Positions 43,387 through 54,500 of a DNA stretch of 64,000 nucleotides are shown piece by piece. A program made the translations under genes and the position numbers. Origin of the DNA: Tribonema minus (taxonomy: Eukaryota; Sar; Xanthophyceae; Tribonematales; Tribonemataceae); the NCBI GenBank assembly GCA_017506865.1, contig JAFCMP010000027.1, positions 401,001-465,000 on the forward strand, read 5' to 3'. The stretch's first letter is position 1. Every line of letters begins with the position of its first letter. The notes beneath the pieces were generated by a model, which was given only the letters and a program-made list of their open reading frames with translations, made no database searches and was not told the DNA's origin.

Positions 43387-46300
43387 AATTCGCTCATTCT
43401 GTCTCTCTGCAATGCCATAATTCGCTCATTCTGTCTCTCTGCAATGCCATTCGCTTGGGGGTGGTATGCAGCGGTGTCAATTTTCCTGATCTGGAAAATT
43501 CTGCACAGGTCATGCACCACCTGGTTCAAGAACTCCTTGCCCTGATCAGACACAAGCTCTTTGAACATGGCCCCCGCTTCCAAAATCACCTTGTACAGCA
43601 AGGTGGCAATGGTGAACTTGTCCTTGTTCTTGATTGGCATGAGCCAGCAAAAACCAGAGCGAGCTTCAATCACTGTCAAAATGGCAACATGGCCGTCAGT
43701 GGAGGTCATGGACGTCGCAGTGATGTCTGTGTGCGCTCGCTGGAACATGCGAGTTGGCAGCGTCAACATCAGCTGGGCTTTACCAGTGGTAGCTTTCTTG
43801 CGCTGCAAGCAAGCGGTACAAGTAGTGACGTAGGCCCGCACATCAGTGCTCATCTGAGGCCAGTAAAAGCGCTCAAAGATTCGCAAGTGGGTAGCGCTGA
43901 CGCCTGCATGCCCGGCCGTGGCGTCATCGTGTCCAAGTCTCAGCACTAGGGCTCTCAGAGCTGTGGGTACCAGCCATTGGCGCAGCACCATCCCGCGTTT
44001 GGGGTGACTAGTGGCCAGGTGTACCAACAGTCCATCGTCTTCAATGCAGTACCAATCCTGGTTCATCATCAGGTGTAAGGCCAGCTCACTGTCCTGGGGA
44101 AGGATCCCCTCTCTCAGTGTGCGGGCTATGGCCTGGCTGTGGGGGTCTCGCTGCTGGAACTCTACAAAGTCTTCTCTGCTGAGCATCGCTGGAGTGGGGT
44201 TAGGTCCTGCAGCAGGTTGCTGGGGGACCAGTCCACGGCTGGGCTCGCTGATCGTGCGTTTGCGGCGTCGTTCCGACACGTCGTCTGCGCGCTGAGGAGG
44301 GATGGCGCCCCCACTTTGCGGTGCAGTAGTGCTTGCAGCTACTTTCCGTCTCTTCTCTGCTCTCTCCGTGGCTCTGCTAGAGGTGTGGACGCCCCCATCG
44401 GGCGCCGCTGCCTCGTCCATGCATGCATTCGCATACATGTGAAGCGTAGCTGGGCTGAAAGACAGTGCGGTGGTCTCTCCATCCGTCCACGTACAGTCCT
44501 CTTCCTCCAGTTCATCTAACATTTCGTTCACTTGCGTAACTGTAAGTGCTGACAGCTTGGCAACTAAACTACCGTCGCATGCGTCGTTCATGGCCAGCTC
44601 GTTGAGGCTGAAGGGGTTGCCCCATTCTGAGCTTACGAGTCTGCCTCTGAAGTTCGCAATACGCACAGCCTGCGGCGGTGCTAGTGGCTCAGACTCATGG
44701 TTTACCCTTGCCGCCGCAAACTTCACCCCTGACGGTGGCGCTGCGAAGCACGGTATGGAGTCTGACCACTGCTCATCTGCATGATCGTATTCTCTCGGCG
44801 CGTCTAACTCTCTCTGCATCGGCAGTCTTGAGGGCCCATCAGCGTTTGAGTTGACCAAGCCTGGTCGGTGTTGTACTGTGATGTCGTACTCCAGCAACCT
44901 CATGGCCCATCGCATCAACTTGCCGTTATGATCTTGCAACGTCAACAGCCAGCGCAGGGCTGCTGCGTCTGAGACCACAGTGATTGGGTTCCCCCATACG
45001 TACGGTCGGTAGTGGTTGAGTGAAAGCACAACGGCTAAGCATTCAAGTGCGGTAGCGCCCATCTTGGCGTCTTGTGTGGAGTTGATTCTTGAAAAATAAC
45101 CCACTACCACTTCCATTTCCTCCCTCCCATTTACTGTGCGTCTGCGGCCTGCCGCGGGGGCAGCTTCTTGGCCACTGAGTGCTTGTACCGGCTTGAATTG
45201 CGTCAGTATGCCACTGCAGGCAGTTTGAGAGGCATCGGTGTATAGCACAAACGGCAGTGAGAAGTCCGGGTGTGACACCAACTTTGCTGTGCACATGGCC
45301 TGCTTGAGTCGTTCAAAGGCGTCACGCCTTCGTCGGTCCCATTCCATGTTGGCATCAGTTTTAGTCAGCTCCACCAGCGGCGCAGCCAGTTCTGCAAAGT
45401 GGTCAACGTATCTTCGGTAGTAGTTGAAGCAACCCAGTACCGTACGCACCAGCTTCAAATCAGCTCTTCCCTTTGCATTCAATGGCGCACTCATGTCAGC
45501 CATGGCCTGGACCTTTTCAGGGTCGGGGCGTATGCCTCCAGCGCCCACAATGTGACCAAGAAATTTGATCTCACTTTGGAACCACTGGCACTTGTGTCTA
45601 GCCACACCGAGGCCAGCGTTCTGGATTCGTGACAAGACTTCTCGAATGTGAGTCAAGTGCGCTTCCATTGAGTCATCATATATCAGCACATCGTCAACGT
45701 ACACCATGGCGTAGGCCCCTAGGGCTGAACCTAGTGTGTTGTGCATCAGGCGGGTGAACTGCGCCGGCAGGTTCACTAGTCCAAACGGGGCAACTGTATA
45801 CTGCCACAGCCCGCCATCTGGCGTGCGGAAAGCAGTTTTGGGCTTATCACTTTCTCTCAATGGTATCTGATGGTAGCCGGCGGCCATGTCAATGGATGAC
45901 ACGAACTTGGCGCCTTTCATCTGATGTACCATGTCATCAATGTTGCCCAGACCTCTGCTGTCGCGCTTTGTCACAGCGTTGAGACGGCGGAAGTCCACGC
46001 AAAATCTGATCTTGTCCCCCTGTCGCGCAAGCACAGGGTTACAGGCCCATGGTCCATTGCTAGGCTCTACCTGCTTTCGCAGTTGCATCGCCTTGACATG
46101 TTCCATGATGTACTCTGCTTCTTTTTGCGCCCATCGTCTGGCTTTCTCAGCAATTGGCATTGCATCACCAGTGTCAATCTCAAACTCCATGAGGTTGGTC
46201 ACTGTAGGGTTTTTGGGGTCCTTGGCAAATACACTCGAGAACTCATTGAAAATGTCCATGAGGTGCTCAGCATACAGTCTGCCATCTGGAGCCTTCATCT

Positions 46301-48488
46301 CATACAGGTCGCCATCCTTTGGCAACATCTCGCGAAGCTCTTCGGTGGTGCATGGTTCTTGCGACGTGCGCGTGCGCGCGTCGCCGGCGGCGGCGGCCGA
46401 CGCCTTCGCCGTGGCACCATACATACCTGCACTCTTCTCGTTGTCTATGGCGGCCAGCGCTTGCATTGCTGCCGCGCGAAACGCCACATCAGGGTTGTGC
46501 GCAGCGGCTACTCGAAAGAGCTTTTGCTCCAGCTGGAGTGCGCTTGCGGCTTCCAGCTCAATGATCTCATCTGGCCGTACGGGGCGCGCATCGCCAATGT
46601 AGGTGTTCCTAGTCACCAACACTGGTTGATCCGAGAAGTTCACCAATCGGGCCCGGACAGGGTTTTGCGCGCTCACTACATCTATTGACATCGCGGCTTT
46701 CACGCCTCTTTCTTGCAACTTCAACATCGTTTGGGACACTGAAGGCTCTATGGTCGCCGTGTAGGGGGTGAGCCCTTGCACCGGCGGGTTAAGTGCAACT
46801 TCAACTGTCATCTCTGTGTGCGCGGGGATGAGTATGTCCTCCACCAGGCACACAGCACGATGCGCCGGTGGTGCGCAGGTTTCTGGGCTCGTTTGCACGA
46901 CACCTGCAACCTTGGCATCGCGCAGCACCGAGCTTGCCGCTCGTACTTTCGTATTGTCTAGCATTCTCAAGGTGGGGCCCTCGGCTCCCAGCGGTTTGTA
47001 TGTCAGGTCCTTGTAATCAAACAAGGTGCTGTACAAGCCAAAGAAATCACTGCCCAGGATGGTGGTGATGGGCAGGTTCACCACATAGAACTTGTGCCGC
47101 ACCAGCTTATTGCCAAACCGCAGTGTGAGGTATACCACACCCTGTATCTTCACCAGAGTGTGATTGTCTGCTAGTTCAATAACTGAATGGTCCCCCTTCT
47201 CTAGGGGGCAAATTCCCCCAGGAGAAAGCTTCCGGGCCTCTTCTTCTGACATCATGCCAGCTTCAGCACCAGGGTCCAGCAAGGCAATAAAGTCTTGCTC
47301 TTTGAACCTGCGCTGACGCTGTACTCGTGCTACCATCCGGCCAAAGCATTGTTTGCTAGGGGCGCCGGTTGGTTGCACTACCGTCTCACCAGGTCTAACC
47401 AAGGCAGGGTCCACGATTGAGTGTAGTGGCTTCCCAATCTCCTCATTAAGCCTAGCTGCGACCGCGCTGGCACGTGGGTTGCCACGCCCTTGTCTGCGCA
47501 GAACTTCATGGGGGTCATTGTCAAACGAGGGCTCATCATTGTCATCACAGCCTGTAGGGTGGCAGTGTGACGAATCACCGTCACTGACTGAGCTCTGCAT
47601 GAGCGGTTCTTCTTCATCACTGTCACCTTCAAGTTCAACTGTCTCATCTTCAACTGTCTCATCCTGGTACGCGTCAATGGAGGACCAAGGGCCCGTGTTG
47701 AGGCCCTCGGCACTAATCATGTCAGGTGTAATACGGTGCTGCCAACTGCAGTGAGCAGCAGTAATGGCAGCAACCCTAACCTGCGCACGCGCTTGCTCTT
47801 CACGGGTCTCTGCCACATGCACAATGCCTTCCAAATCCGACTGCATCCATTCAGGGCGGGGTGCAGACGGATCATGGTCCAAGCGAACGCCTCGAGAGCA
47901 CGAGACGCTAGCGGGAAGGTCCAGTATGCCAGAGCCTGCAAGGGCAACTGCTAGGTGAAACGCCATGCGGGGCATGACAAGATTCACTAGCCATAACTTC
48001 ACGTCTTCGATGGTGGCACTTGTTGGCAGGTCACGTGTAAATGTGAGCAACACAGCCATCTCGCGCAATGACAGCACTCTAGCTTCATGCACAGTACCAG
48101 CATCGTTGACTGCATCAGGCACATAGTCAGCAAGGTCCACCGGCGGTTTGCCAGGGTTCCTCCGAACAGGGCTTGGCATGCAATCAGTGGCAGCATACAC
48201 GCTTTTGCAACCCTTGGTGCGTGATTTCCAAAAGAAACAACGCTCAGGGCAGCGAAGAACACGGCGGACCGAGACTGGTAATGATGAACGCTGAATAGCA
48301 TTAAGCAAAGCCCCAAACCGCGCCGCAGCGGCGGTAACCCCCGGTCCTGCCTTGACGGCGAGTATGTAAACTCGGCGCCTGTGGCAGGCAATGCTAAACT
48401 CCGAGCCCTTGAGCTTGCTCACGTACAGCAAGTAGCCCGCCTCCAGCAGTATAGCCTCCGCCCGTGCCCAAGCCCTCGAGCTCAGCAT
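43374..48488 (-). pseudogene. gag-pol: nested element pol: methyltransferase C-terminal half, protease, RT, RNase H, integrase
   Basis: Open frame from 48488. It starts in the methyltransferase after motif VI: CHRRRVYILAV (motif VIII), SLREMAVLLTF (IX) and VNLVMPRMAFHLAVAL. LLDPGAEAG is the protease active-site region. RT has FCVDFRRLNAVTKRD, DMAAGYHQIPL and YVDD (45690-45701). RNase H has LYTDASQTACSG, ALECLAVVLSLNHYRPYVWG and DGPSRLP. Integrase has HDDATAGHAGVSATHL ... CTACLQRKK and the catalytic D (HTDI), D (VSDQGKEF) and E (NGIAERQNE). It ends early at a TGA created by the 32-bp duplication at 43382-43445. The methyltransferase N-terminal half lies upstream in other frames. Confidence 0.85.
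43382..43445 (-). repeat. 32-bp tandem duplication disrupting integrase
   Basis: GCCATAATTCGCTCATTCTG plus 12 bases is present twice, at 43382 and 43414. With one copy the integrase frame runs straight from AERQNERIMA into VLAAWVNKTQ. With two, the frame ends at TGA within 12 residues. Confidence 0.9.
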
Positions 48489-48840
48489 GATACCACGTTC
48501 TCAATCAAACAGCAACGCAGCCCCGCCCTCACGATGAGCTGCGCGGCCTTCTCTGTCACTTCGGCGGCCTCGTCCTCGATGCCCAGTCCATTGGCATAGT
48601 CTGTGCACGGGGGGGAGATCGTGGTGAGATCAGGGTCAAGTTCAACCAGTGCTTTGGTAACTTCAACGCTGCTCAAACATGCATTCAGCACTTGTGGGGT
48701 GCGAGGGTGCAATTCATGGTAGGCCTTACACACGCGGGGACACATGTCAACGGCAGTTGAGTGTTCACCGCAAAGCCAACCACGCTTGCCTGGGCAAGCC
48801 CCTCGTCCCACTCTCCAATGCCACAGCAAAGGAGGCATGA
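48482..48840 (-). pseudogene. gag-pol: nested element: DNA methyltransferase N-terminal half, frameshifted
   Basis: In one frame (about 48840-48750) HSCLLCCGIGEWDEGLAQAS gives motif I. In the next, AVDMCPRVCKAYHELHP, SPPCTDYANGLG (motif IV, catalytic Cys) and CLIENVV (motif VI) follow, down to 48482. A one-base loss near 48482-48487 then leads into the long frame at 48488. All motifs match the host element's enzyme at corresponding positions, so the enzyme was once complete. Two frameshifts make this copy inactive as read. Confidence 0.75.
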
Positions 48841-48887
48841 GTGATGCGCTGCGCTGCCCCTGTCACTGTTCTGTCAGTGTCAAGGTC

Positions 48888-49740
48888 CTATGTGGCAGCA
48901 GCAGCAGCACACACAGATGTAGAGTTGCCGTCAGGTGCTGAACCTGACGGCAACGGCTCTGAACGTGGTGTACATCTATCATTGTCAACTTCAACTTCAA
49001 CGTCAACTGCAGCCACGGGTGCCACCTGCATGGGGGCACCGGTGAGCAGTGACGGTGCGAGCAGTGCACACAGCAACCCAGCGGCGCTGACCGCGCACTG
49101 CGTTACGCATGAGCGCGTCAAATAGGTGCCGCACGTCTGTCAGTGCCAGCAAGCGTTCGACGCGGCTCAGAGGCAGCAGCATCTTGGCTGGGTACGCGCG
49201 CACGCGAGCGTGACTCACCAATGTGCGCGACTCCGTAGTCCGCAAGCTGCTCCATGATTGCACTCCGCTGCGCGACGCTGGCGCTGGGCGCGCGCGTCAT
49301 GGCGGCAGCAACGGCCAGCAAGCCATCATAGCTTTCCCTGCCCTGGTCCAAGCCATGCTCAGCCTGGTGCAGCGCGGTAGCCTGCAAGGCGCCGCAAACA
49401 TAGCACGGGGGGGGCACGCCCGGCGCGCCAGCAGGGGCGGCGTAATTGACGCCGGGGCTGCGCGGCTGACGCGACCGCAGTGGCGGCGGCGACCTGCAAC
49501 TGGAGCGCGGTGACTGCGGCAGCATGTGTGCTCGACTCTCTCTGTTCATACTTCTGGTCACGTGTCGAGCGCGACAGCGACTTAACGCTACAGGTCTTTG
49601 TATCCTGCGACACGCTCGATCCAGCACCACCGCCGTCCTCCAAGGAGGGTTCGTCGTGGACACCGCTGCCTGCCTCTTTCGAGGGTGAAGCAGACGACAC
49701 CGAGCGGGTGGCAGCGACTGCAAATTGCACAGTCACCGCA
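48888..49740 (-). pseudogene. gag-pol: nested element: degenerate gag region
   Basis: Protein-like text is spread over several frames: SVSQDTKTCSVKSLSRSTRD (49600s), PPCYVCGALQATALHQAEH (a Cys/His cluster as in the host's zinc region), MEQLADYGVAHIGES, LLPLSRVERLLALTDVRHLF (about 49150) and an acidic linker, AVDVEVEVDNDRCTPRSE (about 49000). At least three frame changes occur. It is shorter than the host gag, and capsid-like helices were not found. Confidence 0.55.
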
Positions 49741-51159
49741 CAGCCCGCTGCAGATGGCTCACCATCTCTCTCTCTCTCTTCGTGCCGATCAGGGCGCGCA
49801 GTCGCTCGGCGTCAGTGACCTGGATATCCATCATGGAATCCAGTTCATCGTCAACCGTGACCGCGCTGTCAGCCCTGACCCGTGTGCGCGGAGGACAGTG
49901 TCAGACTGCTTCACAGCTGCTGAAAGCCGCGTGAAGTTGAGTCTGACCCCGTGCACCTCCTCAACACATGCGGTATGCACCGTGCGCCGCACGTGGCTTC
50001 GATGCAGGCTGCATTCTCTTCTAAAATTCTGAGTCTGTCCATGACAAGGAACATGTGTTTGACCCCATTCACACCACGCTATTCCTCTTCGTTCAGTCAT
50101 CATCTTTGATTATGCGCTGTGAGCATGGTAATGCAATTGCCAGACATCCCCCTGCTCACAGCACATCAGCAACTGGAATCCGTGTGTATTCTGCCCATAC
50201 ATATGCCAGCATGGGTCAGCACATCATGACAAGTAACACTTCCACAAGATGTTAAATGCCTGCTTATCTCGCCTTTACCATTTGTGCTGCGCGCAGTGCT
50301 CGAATCTGCAGGTAGCACCGGTTAGAGCGCGCTTGAAACAAGCGAGCCTGCCCGCGCCGAGCAGCAAGCTTGATCAAATTCCATCTTTAACGTCATGAGT
50401 TAGCGCTGCTGTCTTTGCTGAAATGTGGTTCTCTCCCTCTCGCATGTACGCACGTACGCATCATGCATCTATCTGACAACATAGCTACTGCATTGGACGT
50501 GCAGTACTACCGGCAGGCCGCGACAGAACCTGGCGGACGAATTGCGGCCGCAAGTCGGTTACACGCAACGGTGCTAGGAAACAAAGGGTGGGGGGTCTGT
50601 AATCTGTTAACCTCTGATCCCACTTAGGCGTATGCAAGGCAGTGCGCTACACTGTGCATTGATGGCCATCAACCTCATCATCCCGTATTTCAGCGCTAAC
50701 AACAGACGTCGTACACAGCGGGTGTGCACCGCCGCGCACGAGCAAACTTATGCGGGCACTCAGGCGGAGGGCTGCCTACACAGCCAAAGCACGGCTGTTG
50801 AGTGTTTGCGACTGCGATGACAGCTAACATCGTGTAGCAAAGTGGCGGCAGAGCGTGTCTCGAAGCTGCTACTGCCAGCCATTTCCCCAAGTTTCCTGAA
50901 CTTTCTCTGGCCTTCCATGAACGACAATTAGTACGAATAGCTACCAACCACGCCGCGCGTCCGCTAGCGCGAAGGTGCCTACTATTCAATGGAGTGTTAA
51001 GAGCCTAACGTGACGAGATAAGCTTTAATGCGCGTAAGAAGAATTAGCCTCCGCAGCGGTCAGGACGAGCTAGAATGGTTAGCTAGTCGGCTAACGAGTA
51101 CGGTGCGTTAGCACGAGTAGCCTACTGAGCTATCTGCGGAGCGGAGGGAAAGGTAAAGC
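49741..51159 (-). other. leader of nested element
   Basis: About 1.4 kb between the primer site and the first gag-like text. Short frames only, for example 49831-50103 minus, with no motif. A CTCTCTCT run lies at about 49768-49780. Confidence 0.4.
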
Positions 51160-51176
51160 CTGTCTGTAGGGTGCCA
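51160..51176 (-). promoter_or_regulatory. primer-binding site of nested element
   Basis: Minus strand reads TGGCACCCTACAGACAG one base inside the LTR end GTTAGA. It shares TGGCAC with the host element's site but then differs, implying a different priming tRNA or divergence. Confidence 0.55.
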
Positions 51177-51177
51177 T

Positions 51178-51572
51178 TCTAACAAGCAACTATGTAGGTG
51201 TGTGGTTGTAAAGATCTGTGGCATGCATGGCTTACTTGTCTCTGCAGCCTGGGCTGCTGCTGATGCTGATGATGATGCTGCTGCTGGGGGAGCCATAGTG
51301 GATGTTGTTGGGTGGCTTCAGTCACTGTGCCTCTACTTGGTCTTGTTGCTCCAGCTCTCAGGTTGTGTGCTTATGCAGAGATCTCATAGCCATCAATACT
51401 TGCAGACCCCCAAACAAGGGGCAAGTCTTAATAGTCATGAAGATCCACTACAGTGCAGCAGTCTCACTTCCTATGCTCTGAGTGTATGTACACAAGACTG
51501 AACATGAGGGCACTGACACATCATAAGCCTATTGATAATAAGTACTTCAATTATATACATCAAACCGTGTCA
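51178..51572 (-). repeat. 5' LTR of nested element
   Basis: 395 bp, no difference seen against 41275-41669 when read side by side. Confidence 0.85.
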
Positions 51573-54500
51573 CAGACACCACCGAGTTCGACATTGACAC
51601 CGGTGATGCATTGCCCATGGCGGACAGAGCCAGACGTTGGGCCCGCGCAGAGGCTGAGTACATCATGCAACAGGTAGCCCAGATGCACGCACGCAAGCAG
51701 ATTGAGCCCTCCAATAGCCCCTGGGCTTGCAACCCCGTTCTCGCACGACAGGGTGACAAGATTCGCTTCTGCATCGACTTCCGCAAGCTGAACTCTGTCA
51801 CCAAGCGAGACAGCCACGGGCTGGGCAACATAGATGACATGCTGCACAAAGTGCAAGGCACCAAGGTGATCAGCACGCTGGACATGGCTGCTGGCTACCA
51901 CCAGGTGCCCCTCACCACGTCCGCAAAGCCCAATAAGGCGTTCCGCACGCCTGATGGTGGACTCTGGCAGTACACTGTGGCCCCTTTTGGCCTGGTGAAC
52001 TTGCCTGCACAATTTACGCGACTCATGCACGGTGTGCTGGGCGAGGAAGCCCTGAAGGACTACGCAACCGTGTACGTGGATGATGTGCTCGTCTATGACA
52101 CCGACATGGAGGCCCACCTCCAGCACCTTGACGCAGTTCTCACGCGCATAGAGGCTGCAGGCATGAGTGTGGCCTGGAAGAAGTGCCAACTCTTCCGCTC
52201 TGAGGTCAAGTTCCTTGGACATATCATTGGTGCAGGTGGCATTCGCCCTGACCCTGAGAAGGTGAAGGCAATGGCAGACATGAGCGCACCCCTCAACGCT
52301 AGGGGCCTCGCAGACAAGCGGCTCGTACAAGTCGCTCTAGGCGTGTTCAACTATTACCGCCGCTACGTGCGCAACTTTAGCGCCATCGCAGCCCCGCTTG
52401 TCGAGCTCACCAAGGATGGCGCGTGCATGGAGTGGAACGCACGCCGCACAGACGCTTTTGAGCGGCTGAAGCAGGAGATGTGTAGCGCTTCCATAGTGAT
52501 GCACCCCGACTTCTCACTGCCCTTCGTGCTCTACACGGACGCCTCCAAGGTCGCCACTGCCGGTGTTCTCACGCAGTTCCGGCCGGTCACGGAGCTTGAC
52601 AGCCCGCTCATGAAAGCCAAGCCACCAACCTGCACTGGGCGCACTAGCCTGGTTGAAGGGACCTTGCAGCGTGAGGTCGTTGTGGGCTACTTTTCAAAGA
52701 TGAACTCTGTTCAGGACGCCAAGATGGGAGCCACAGCTCTCGAGTGTCTTGCAGTAGTCTTGTCAATGAACCACTTTCGGCCTTACGTCTGGGGCAGGCC
52801 ATGCACTGTCGTCACCGACGCAGCTGCCCTCCGCTGGCTCCTCACACTTCAATCGAATGACGGCAAGCTGCTCCGCTGGGCAATGCGCCTACAAGAGTAC
52901 GACATCACCGTCCAGCACCGACCTGGCAAGGTCAACTCCAACGCCGATGGACCCTCTCGGCTGCCTCAGCAGGCAGAGCTAGACGCGCCCCGCCGTGTCG
53001 ACCATGCCGATGAGGAGTGGCCCGACTCCATTGCCACTTTTGATGCGCCGCCGTCAGGTGTGCAGTTCGCAGACGACCCAGTCACCACACACGCAGTGGA
53101 GCGAGCCGACACCACGGAGCCCGGCCAGCGCCCCTCTGACGAGCGCGTCGCCACCCTGGCCTCATACAAAGGCTGCGTCGTGCAGCACTCTATGGGCACG
53201 CCTTTCCGCCTTACCGAGCTTGCAGCCTGCCTGGCCAGCTTTGGAGGCATCGCGCAGTCCCGCAGCGAGGTGACCCCAGAGCAAGCAAAGCAGCTGCTCC
53301 ACATGCACGCAGATGAGTCCCCATGTGAGGTCGCACTAGGTGAAGCCGCCACACTGCTCACCCCGGCCACCATGGATATGCACATGAACGCTCTCCTTGA
53401 CGAACACTTCAAAGGGGACAGGGACAGCCTCGGCATGGGCAACTTCGAGCCCTGGCGTCAAAGCAAGAAGCGTCGCAGCAACGCAGGAAAGGCCGTCCAG
53501 GTGGCCACCACCACTGCCACCACTGTGACAATCGACGCGGACCCCGCTGACGCCGCCGTTGCACGTACCAACTGTGACGGTGAGCGCCCCCGTAAGCGCA
53601 CTCTGCCGCGGCCTGAGCCCACGCCTCTTGCTGCGCAGCCAGAGCCTGCCAGTGCTGGACCGCCGCCTACACCTGCCATGCTGAGTCGTGAGGCTTTCAT
53701 CGAATTTCAGCGCCGCGACCCCTTCTGCTGTGCAGTGACTTGCCTGCTGGCTGACAAGGAGCTGCCCACGGACAAAGACCTTGCCGTGCACTTGATGGTG
53801 GCACGCGAGTGCTACAATCTTGAGCATGACGGTCTCATCATACACTTCGCAAGCAGTCATCCCAAACGCGGACAAGTGCTGTGTCAATGGGTCGTCCCTG
53901 CCGCGCTACGCACCCTGGTGCTTCGTCTGTGCCACGACGACGCCAGCGCGGGCCACTCCGGCGTCAGCGCCACCCACATTCGTGTGTTTGAGCGCTACTA
54001 CTGGACTGGCATGGCCCATGACATCCGCACCTATGTGACCAGCTGCATGGCGTGCCAGCTGAACAAGAAGGCCAACACATCCCGGTACAGGACACGCCTC
54101 TTTCCCCCCACTCGCATGTTCCAACGGCTCAACGCAGACCTAGTCTCGCCGGGCTTGAGGGCAGGAGGGTTTGAGTACATTCTTACTGTGGTTGAGGCCA
54201 GGTCTGGCTTTGTGTGGCTCTTCCCACTCAAGTCTAAAGACTCCAAAGAGGTGTCAGCGCACCTCTACACTGTCATCTTAGAGGCAGGCGCCCTCGTGGA
54301 AGAGATAGTCACTGATCAGGGTGGAGAGTTCATTGCTGGGGTCGTGCATGACTTGTGCACCAGCATGGGCGTGAAGAAGATCCAAACCAGTGGCTACCAC
54401 CCCCAGACTAACGGCGTCGCCGAACGCATGAACGCTCGCGTCTTGCAATCACTCCGCCTGTGGGTGAACGACCGCCAAGACAACTGGCACGAAGGCCTCG

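Larger units (their letters stand above)
41275..51572 (-). mobile_element. nested minus-strand Ty3/gypsy retrotransposon, also encoding a DNA methyltransferase
   Basis: 395-bp LTRs (41275-41669, 51178-51572) appear identical. CAGA at 41271-41274 and 51573-51576 is the target duplication, and removal restores the host frame (VTD-TTEFDIDTGD). Purine tract and primer site are in place. The gene order matches its host, but the proteins differ clearly, so it is a separate family of the same lineage. Gag and methyltransferase contain frame breaks, and integrase is broken by a 32-bp duplication, so the copy is defective in coding although its LTRs look newly inserted. Confidence 0.9.

Noticed and set aside
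50270-50400. Possible tRNA (GGTTAGAGCG-like box)
   Set aside because: No matching T-arm or acceptor stem could be folded.
41275-51572. Reading the nested element as a 5' or 3' part of the host element
   Set aside because: It is in opposite orientation with its own LTRs, primer site, purine tract and a CAGA target duplication.
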